From NCBI GenBank assembly GCA_003219495.1, contig QHOZ01000146.1, forward strand, positions 1 through 9,331: 9,331 nucleotides of DNA, given 5' to 3'. Under the pieces are notes generated by a model. The model searched no databases. It had not been told where the DNA came from and saw nothing but the letters and a program-made list of their open reading frames with translations. This stretch comes from Verrucomicrobiota bacterium (GTDB lineage: Bacteria; Verrucomicrobiota; Verrucomicrobiae; Chthoniobacterales; UBA10450). The position numbers were made by a program, and so were the translations under genes. This document shows, piece after piece, positions 5,213-9,331 of this stretch; the first letter of the stretch is position 1; every line of letters begins with the position of its first letter.

Positions 5213-6481
5213 ATGAATTCTAAACCGCACATCGTGATTATCGGCGCCGGCTTTGGCGGGCTGGAAGCGGCCAAGAAATTCGCCTGCGAAGACGTCCGTG
5301 TGACCATCGTCGACCGCACGAATTACCATTTGTTTCAGCCGCTGCTTTACCAAGTTGCAACCGCGGCGCTGTCGCCGGCAGACATCGCGGCGCCCATTCG
5401 GGCCGTCGTCAGCAAATGCAAGAACATGGAGGTCGTGCTCGCCGAAGTGCAATCCATCGACGTGAACGCCCGGAAAGTCATTTTCGGCGAGGGTCAGCTC
5501 GATTACGATTATCTGATCCTCGCAACCGGCGCCCGCCATTCGTACTTCGGGCATCCGGAATGGGAGAAACTCGCGCCCGGTCTGAAAAGTTTGGAGGACG
5601 CGGTTGAGGTTCGTCGCCGCATTTTGATGGCGTTCGAATATGCGGAAAGAAATCCGGACGAAGCCGCGCGCAAAGCGGCGATGACGTTCGTAATTATCGG
5701 CGGTGGACCAACCGGCGTGGAAATGGCCGGCGCGATCGCGGAGATCGCGCGCTACACTTTAGCGAGGGATTTTCGCAACATCGATCCGTCACAGGCGCGC
5801 GTGATTCTGATCGAGGGCGAACCGAAGGTCCTCGCCTCGTTTCCGGAAGATTTACGGGACAGCGCGATGAAGCAACTTGCCGATCTTGGCGTGGAAGTGC
5901 GAACCGGCATTCACGCGACGAATCTCACCGAGAACGGATTGCAGGTCGGCGACGAGTTCATTCCATGTCGCGTGAAAATCTGGGCCGCGGGCAACACTGC
6001 GTCCCCGGTCGGCCATTCGTTAGGCGTCCCGATCGATCGCGCCGGCCGCGTGATTGTGAACAACGATCTCACGATTCCGGATCATCCCGAAGTTCAAGTC
6101 ATCGGCGACCTCGCAAATTTCTCGCATCAAACGGGCGAGCCGTTGCCCGGCGTTTCGCCGGTGGCGATGCAACAAGGCCGGCACGCCGCGCGAAACGTTC
6201 TGCGAATGATCGAAGGCGAAAAGGCCCAGCGCTTTTGGTATTTCGACAAGGGCAGCATGGCGACGATCGGCCGGAACAAAGCGGTCGCCGATTTGAAACT
6301 GGTGCATCTCAGTGGGATTCCGGCCTGGCTCGCATGGTTGTTCATCCACATCATTTTTCTCGTCGGCTTTCGAAATCGCATCGCAGTGCTGTTCCAATGG
6401 GCGTGGGCCTATCTCAGTTTCAATAAAGGCGCGCGCTTGATCACCCGAAATTTTCAGTCGGAGCAGCGCCCGCCGACCTAA
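5213..6481 (+). CDS. ndh: Type II NADH:quinone oxidoreductase (NDH-2)
   Basis: A 422-residue flavoprotein that oxidises NADH and reduces quinone at the inner face of the cytoplasmic membrane without pumping protons. The N-terminal FAD dinucleotide fold has GAGFGG at residues 11-16, and the 'NYHLFQPLLYQVA' stretch (37-49) is characteristic of NDH-2. The second Rossmann motif for NAD(H) is IIGGGPTGVE (161-170). FAD ribityl-binding VIGDLA is at 296-301, and 'VSPVAMQQGRHAARN' (314-328) occupies the AQxxxQ quinone-site position, with AMQQG as the local variant. The C-terminus (371-410) has the amphipathic membrane-docking region 'WLAWLFIHIIFLVGFRNRI' and 'QWAWAYLSFNKGARLI'. Length is standard. ATG at 5213 is preferred; an in-frame GTG at 5207 adds two residues, and 'AAGTGGGA' just before the ATG could be a weak ribosome binding site. 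First gene of a five-gene run. Confidence 0.93.
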   Translation: MNSKPHIVIIGAGFGGLEAAKKFACEDVRVTIVDRTNYHLFQPLLYQVATAALSPADIAAPIRAVVSKCKNMEVVLAEVQSIDVNARKVIFGEGQLDYDYLILATGARHSYFGHPEWEKLAPGLKSLEDAVEVRRRILMAFEYAERNPDEAARKAAMTFVIIGGGPTGVEMAGAIAEIARYTLARDFRNIDPSQARVILIEGEPKVLASFPEDLRDSAMKQLADLGVEVRTGIHATNLTENGLQVGDEFIPCRVKIWAAGNTASPVGHSLGVPIDRAGRVIVNNDLTIPDHPEVQVIGDLANFSHQTGEPLPGVSPVAMQQGRHAARNVLRMIEGEKAQRFWYFDKGSMATIGRNKAVADLKLVHLSGIPAWLAWLFIHIIFLVGFRNRIAVLFQWAWAYLSFNKGARLITRNFQSEQRPPT

Positions 6482-6484
6482 CGA

Positions 6485-7414
6485 ATGGCACTACGCATCG
6501 CAGTCGTCGGAGCCGGAGCAATCGGGACTTATTACGGCGCGAAGCTCGCGCATGCCGGCAGCGACGTGCATTTTCTGATGCGTGGCGATTTAAGCGCTGT
6601 TCGCCGCGATGGAATTTTCGTTAAAGGCGACGGCGAAAATTTCCGCGTCGAAAAAGTGAATGCCTACAACTCGACCACAGAGATCGGACCGTGCAATCTC
6701 GTGGTCATTGCGGTCAAGGCGACTTCGAATGCCGAGATTGTCGATCGTGTCCCGCCATTGCTTCACGACACAACAATGGTGCTGACTTTGCAGAACGGTT
6801 TGGGCAACGAGGAATTTTTCGCCCAGCACTTCGGGGCCGATCGATTGCTTGGCGGACTTTGCTTCATTGCGGTAGATCGACATTCGAAAACCGAGGTGGA
6901 GCGCTACGCATACGGCGATGTGTTGCTCGGCGAGCTGGCCGGTCCCCCGCAGCCGCGTACGCAGCAAGTGGCCGCGGAATTCACTCGTGCAGGAATTAAC
7001 TGCCGCGTCACTGACGATCTTGCGCGCGATCGCTGGCGAAAGTTGATCTGGAATATTCCCTTCAACGGATTGTCGATCCTCGCGGGCGGGATCGACACCG
7101 CCGAGATTCTCGGTAACGAACATTTTCGAGAGCTGACGCTCGCCTTGATGGAGGAAATCATCGCCGCGGCAAATCAATGTGGACTCGTGCTCGAATCGGA
7201 TGCGTGGCGCAAACACATCGAGCGCACCGAGCGATTGGAGAAAGGCTACAAACCTTCGACGTTGCAAGATTGGGAAGCGGGAAAACCATTGGAAATCGAA
7301 GCGATCTGGGGCGAACCGGCTCGGCGGGCGGCGGCGGCCGGTGCGCAGATGCCGCGGACCGAGTTGCTCTATGTCATGTTGAACAAGCTCGACCAGCTTC
7401 GCGCTCGAAAATGA
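6485..7414 (+). CDS. panE: 2-dehydropantoate 2-reductase
   Basis: A 309-residue ketopantoate reductase, which reduces 2-dehydropantoate to pantoate with NADPH in pantothenate/CoA synthesis in the cytoplasm. The N-terminal Rossmann fold carries GAGAIGTYYGAKLA (residues 9-22) and the family motif QNGLGNEE (103-110). The catalytic lysine is expected at K186 in 'RWRKLIWNIPFNGLS'. The C-terminal helical domain has 'KPSTLQDWEAGKPLEIEAIWG' (256-276), which supplies the substrate-binding serine and the conserved glutamate. Length matches the family. Related ApbA/PanE-like reductases act on other 2-oxo acids, so substrate is inferred from motif conservation. It starts three bases after the ndh stop, and its TGA overlaps the ybeY ATG. 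Confidence 0.9.
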   Translation: MALRIAVVGAGAIGTYYGAKLAHAGSDVHFLMRGDLSAVRRDGIFVKGDGENFRVEKVNAYNSTTEIGPCNLVVIAVKATSNAEIVDRVPPLLHDTTMVLTLQNGLGNEEFFAQHFGADRLLGGLCFIAVDRHSKTEVERYAYGDVLLGELAGPPQPRTQQVAAEFTRAGINCRVTDDLARDRWRKLIWNIPFNGLSILAGGIDTAEILGNEHFRELTLALMEEIIAAANQCGLVLESDAWRKHIERTERLEKGYKPSTLQDWEAGKPLEIEAIWGEPARRAAAAGAQMPRTELLYVMLNKLDQLRARK

Positions 7415-7854
7415 AGCGAAAAACCGCGCCCAACATCTCCGTTCGAAATTTACAGCGCACCGTTCGCGTAAACGTTGTCGATCTTGAAACGTTTGCACGC
7501 AAAGCGGCGGCGCTTTGCCTGCGAATTCCACAAAAGCGCGAGACTGAGCTGGAGCAACTGCCGGAAATTTCGGTCCTGATCGTCTCCGATGCGAAGATCG
7601 CGAAATTGCATCGGCAATTCAAGAATGAGCGCGGCCCGACGGACGTAATCACATTTCAGCACGGCGAAATTTTTGTCAGCGCGCAAATGGCCAAACGGAA
7701 CGCGCGGCGCTTTGGGAATTCATTGGAGCTCGAGCTGCGTCTCTACATTGTGCACGGCCTGCTGCACTTGCACGGTTTCGACGATCACGCTCCAGCCGAT
7801 GCGCAAACAATGGAAGCGGTGCAACAAAAGATTCAAAAGCAGGCGGGCCTTTAA
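7411..7854 (+). CDS. ybeY: rRNA maturation endoribonuclease YbeY
   Basis: A 147-residue cytoplasmic zinc-dependent RNase involved in 16S rRNA 3' end maturation and ribosome quality control. Signatures are 'GPTDVITFQHGEIFVS' (residues 75-90), equivalent to the usual TDVLSF...GDI-IS, and the metal motif HGLLHLHGFDDH (115-126). H115 and H119 are the expected zinc ligands. The third ligand, normally the histidine of G-Y-D-H, is here either D125 or H126 because one aspartate is interposed. The ATG at 7411 overlaps panE as ATGA and gives a family-typical length; the same frame stays open upstream to 7177 but that part is antisense-free panE coding sequence. Likely translated by coupling to panE. 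Confidence 0.9.
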   Translation: MKRKTAPNISVRNLQRTVRVNVVDLETFARKAAALCLRIPQKRETELEQLPEISVLIVSDAKIAKLHRQFKNERGPTDVITFQHGEIFVSAQMAKRNARRFGNSLELELRLYIVHGLLHLHGFDDHAPADAQTMEAVQQKIQKQAGL

Positions 7855-7884
7855 AGTGCTTGCGCCGTGTGATAGCCTTTTTTC

Positions 7885-8214
7885 ATGAGCGCGGTGATCG
7901 CCGTGCGGGGCGAACAAGGATCGACATCCACGGTGGAAGCGCCGGTCAAGGAGAGTGAAACACGGGGTGAAGAAGAACTCGACATTCCGTGGCAGGTCGT
8001 TGTCCATAACGATCCGGTGAACTTGATGACGTACGTGACAATGGTGTTCCAACGCGTGTTTGGGTATCCGCGCGAGAAAGCCGAGCGCCACATGCTTGAA
8101 GTGCATCAGAAAGGCCGCTCGATTTTGTGGTGCGGCGTGCGCGAGCGCGCGGAGTTCTATGTCCAGCAGCTCCACGGTCATCTCCTCCTCGCGACGCTCG
8201 AGAAAGTTGTCTGA
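7885..8214 (+). CDS. clpS: ATP-dependent Clp protease adaptor ClpS
   Basis: A 109-residue adaptor that binds N-degron substrates and delivers them to the ClpA/ClpC-ClpP protease. The first 33 residues are a flexible acidic/serine-rich arm. The core starts with 'WQVVVHNDPVNLMTYV' (36-51), containing the N-D pair (42-43) that contacts the substrate alpha-amino group in characterised ClpS proteins. It continues with 'VFGYPREKAERHMLEVHQKG' (58-77), where H74 fits the other conserved binding residue, and ends with 'RERAEFYVQQLHGHLLLATLEK'. It starts 30 bases after ybeY, enough for its own weak signals, though none is clear. One base separates its TGA from the next ATG. No clpA or clpC lies in the window. 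Confidence 0.93.
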   Translation: MSAVIAVRGEQGSTSTVEAPVKESETRGEEELDIPWQVVVHNDPVNLMTYVTMVFQRVFGYPREKAERHMLEVHQKGRSILWCGVRERAEFYVQQLHGHLLLATLEKVV

Positions 8215-8215
8215 T

Positions 8216-8704
8216 ATGGAAATCTGCCGCGAAGGGGACGCACTACGCATTGGAGATCTCGATCCGTTCCTCGCCGAGTTACTTCGACAAATTCCGGCTA
8301 GCACAAGCACCGAGGGCGCCGAAATCGCCGAGTCGCGCTTGTTCAGCACGCCGTCGGGCGAAAAAGAAATGTGCGCGGAATGGAAGAGTTATGTCGAACC
8401 GGAGCTGCGCCGGCTCTTTCGCAGTTCCACCGAAACGGTCGCGGCCGATCTCGTGCAACTCAACGGCAACGAAAAATCTCTGCGCAATCGCACGTTGAAG
8501 ATTCCGTTCGAGCATGCCGATGCGTGGTTGAACGCGTTGAATCAGGCGCGCCTGGTGATTGCCGAGAAAAATAAATTCACCGAAGAGGAACTAAACGATC
8601 ACGACCGCTCGCCGATTGGCTCACGACGCGATCTCAGTTTGTTCCAGGTCAACTTCTACGGCTTCCTGCAGGAATTTATTTTGCGCGAGATGATGGCCGA
8701 CTAG
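8216..8704 (+). CDS. DUF2017-family protein
   Basis: A 162-residue, mostly helical, soluble protein. The combination 'DAWLNALNQARLVIAEKNKF' (residues 102-121) and 'LFQVNFYGFLQEFILREM' (142-159) matches what I know of DUF2017, a family of unknown function often encoded directly after clpS in actinobacteria. The arrangement here is the same: ClpS stop TGA, one base, then this ATG, so translation is probably coupled. The neighbour suggests a role in ClpS/Clp proteolysis, but that is inference. No catalytic motif, signal peptide or membrane segment is visible. The frame is open back to 8060, but that part lies inside clpS. Its TAG sits in the palindrome CTAG shared with the stop of the convergent gene. 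Confidence 0.75.
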   Translation: MEICREGDALRIGDLDPFLAELLRQIPASTSTEGAEIAESRLFSTPSGEKEMCAEWKSYVEPELRRLFRSSTETVAADLVQLNGNEKSLRNRTLKIPFEHADAWLNALNQARLVIAEKNKFTEEELNDHDRSPIGSRRDLSLFQVNFYGFLQEFILREMMAD

Positions 8705-9331
8705 TGACAAGCAGCTTCTTTCGCGCTGAACTTGTCGATGTAGTGCTCGAGCCGCACCGGGCCGAGCTCCATCATGCCGTCCATGAATTTTTCGAGCTCG
8801 AATTTATCACCATTCGCCGCGCGAGCGGCGTCGTGGGCCTCCCGAACTTTTCGATAGCCCAAATAGTAACTCGTGATCTGCGGTGAGGTCGTGATTGCGC
8901 GGGTCCACATATTTCCCGCGAGCTGATCGCCCTGGAGCGCTTCGTCTTTCACGAATCGAACAACTTCCTCGCGCGACATGTTTTCAGTGTGTACGCGAAC
9001 ATCGACAATTGTGCGCGCGATGTTCTCGAGTTGTTTTTTGAAATGCGCCAAACGCTCGAGCGGCCCGCCCCAACCGTTGTCGAGCATGAGCCGCTCGCAA
9101 AAAGTCCCCCACCCCTCGACGTAAAGCGGATCGGGAAAAATGGTGCGGACTTTGTGTGGTTGATGCGCGGCGATTTTGAATTGCACGTAATGGCCGGGAA
9201 TCAGCTCGTGCGCGACGATCATTTTATTGAAGTGCTGGTTGAAATCGCGAAAGAACGCTTCGCGTTGTTCGGCCTTCGCATCCGGGGACGGCGCGGGTAA
9301 AAACAAAATCGTCTTTGCGTCAGGGGCGTAC
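8701..9331 (-). CDS. DUF885 metallopeptidase-like protein, C-terminal part (runs off the window)
   Basis: Only the C-terminal portion is present: 209 complete codons from 9330 to the TAG at 8703-8701, and the frame is still open at the window edge. The zinc-type motif HELIPGH (9210-9190) is the HExxxGH of DUF885 proteins, followed at the usual distance by 'YVEGWGTFCE' (9120-9091), whose second glutamate is a likely metal ligand or catalytic residue. 'TSYYLGYRKV' further on is another DUF885 hallmark. Family members are generally about 550-600 residues and often exported, but the N-terminus and any signal peptide lie outside. Substrate unknown; a peptidase role is inferred from the motif. No internal start is implied here. 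Confidence 0.88.
   Translation of the reverse strand, partial: YAPDAKTILFLPAPSPDAKAEQREAFFRDFNQHFNKMIVAHELIPGHYVQFKIAAHQPHKVRTIFPDPLYVEGWGTFCERLMLDNGWGGPLERLAHFKKQLENIARTIVDVRVHTENMSREEVVRFVKDEALQGDQLAGNMWTRAITTSPQITSYYLGYRKVREAHDAARAANGDKFELEKFMDGMMELGPVRLEHYIDKFSAKEAACH

Noticed and set aside
7177..7410. Upstream extension of the ybeY frame
   Set aside because: The extension lies entirely within panE and would add residues unlike YbeY; the ATG at 7411 with ATGA overlap gives the family length.
6590..7531. Minus-strand reading frame of 313 codons opposite panE and the start of ybeY
   Set aside because: It is antisense to two well-supported genes and its translation has no domain features.
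8060..8215. Upstream extension of the DUF2017 frame
   Set aside because: It lies within clpS in another frame; the ATG at 8216 right after the clpS stop is the sensible start.

Overview
The window looks like ordinary chromosome from a GC-rich soil- or freshwater-type Gram-negative bacterium. A member of Verrucomicrobiota (Chthoniobacterales-like) is the best guess. This rests on the style of the proteins (a ClpS/DUF2017 pair, a DUF418 membrane protein, a FecR-domain protein, a MoeB-rhodanese fusion), on lipoprotein signal peptides, and on starts that mostly lack a clear Shine-Dalgarno. It is an inference; no rRNA or other decisive marker is present. I see no integrase, transposase, phage gene, CRISPR array or tRNA.

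Layout. Positions 62-2087 (+) hold a DUF418-type membrane protein and a secreted FecR-domain protein. From 2103 to 2651 (-) lies a TPR lipoprotein, divergent from an exported thioredoxin-fold-like protein (2674-3234, +). From 4736 down to 3235 everything is on the minus strand: an SRP RNA gene (ffs), then a 96-residue protein of unknown function, then, with an ATGA overlap, a MoeB/ThiF-type E1 enzyme fused to a rhodanese domain. That last gene is cut by one in-frame TAA at codon 104, while the sequence on both sides still reads as normal MoeB. A small lipoprotein-like gene (4794-4976, +) follows. A non-coding-looking stretch (4977-5212) then contains a decayed fragment of ribosomal protein bL35 (rpmI) and a compact array of eight degenerate octamers arranged as an inverted repeat.

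Positions 5213-8704 (+) form a tight five-gene run: type II NADH dehydrogenase (ndh), ketopantoate reductase (panE), the rRNA maturation endonuclease YbeY, the ClpS adaptor and a DUF2017 protein. Gaps are 3 nt, -4 nt, 30 nt and 1 nt, so at least partial co-transcription is likely. Functions are housekeeping: respiratory NADH oxidation, pantothenate/CoA synthesis, ribosome maturation and N-degron delivery to ClpAP. The window ends inside a DUF885 metallopeptidase-like gene (8701-9331, -), of which only the C-terminal part is present.

I found no convincing new multi-gene system. The points most worth a second look are the single nonsense codon in the MoeB-rhodanese gene, the octamer array abutting the ndh start codon, the bL35 relic, and the placement of ffs directly before an uncharacterised gene coupled to moeB. 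Convergent genes are packed extremely tightly, with stop codons sharing bases or abutting at 3234/3235, 4973-4976 and 8701-8704.
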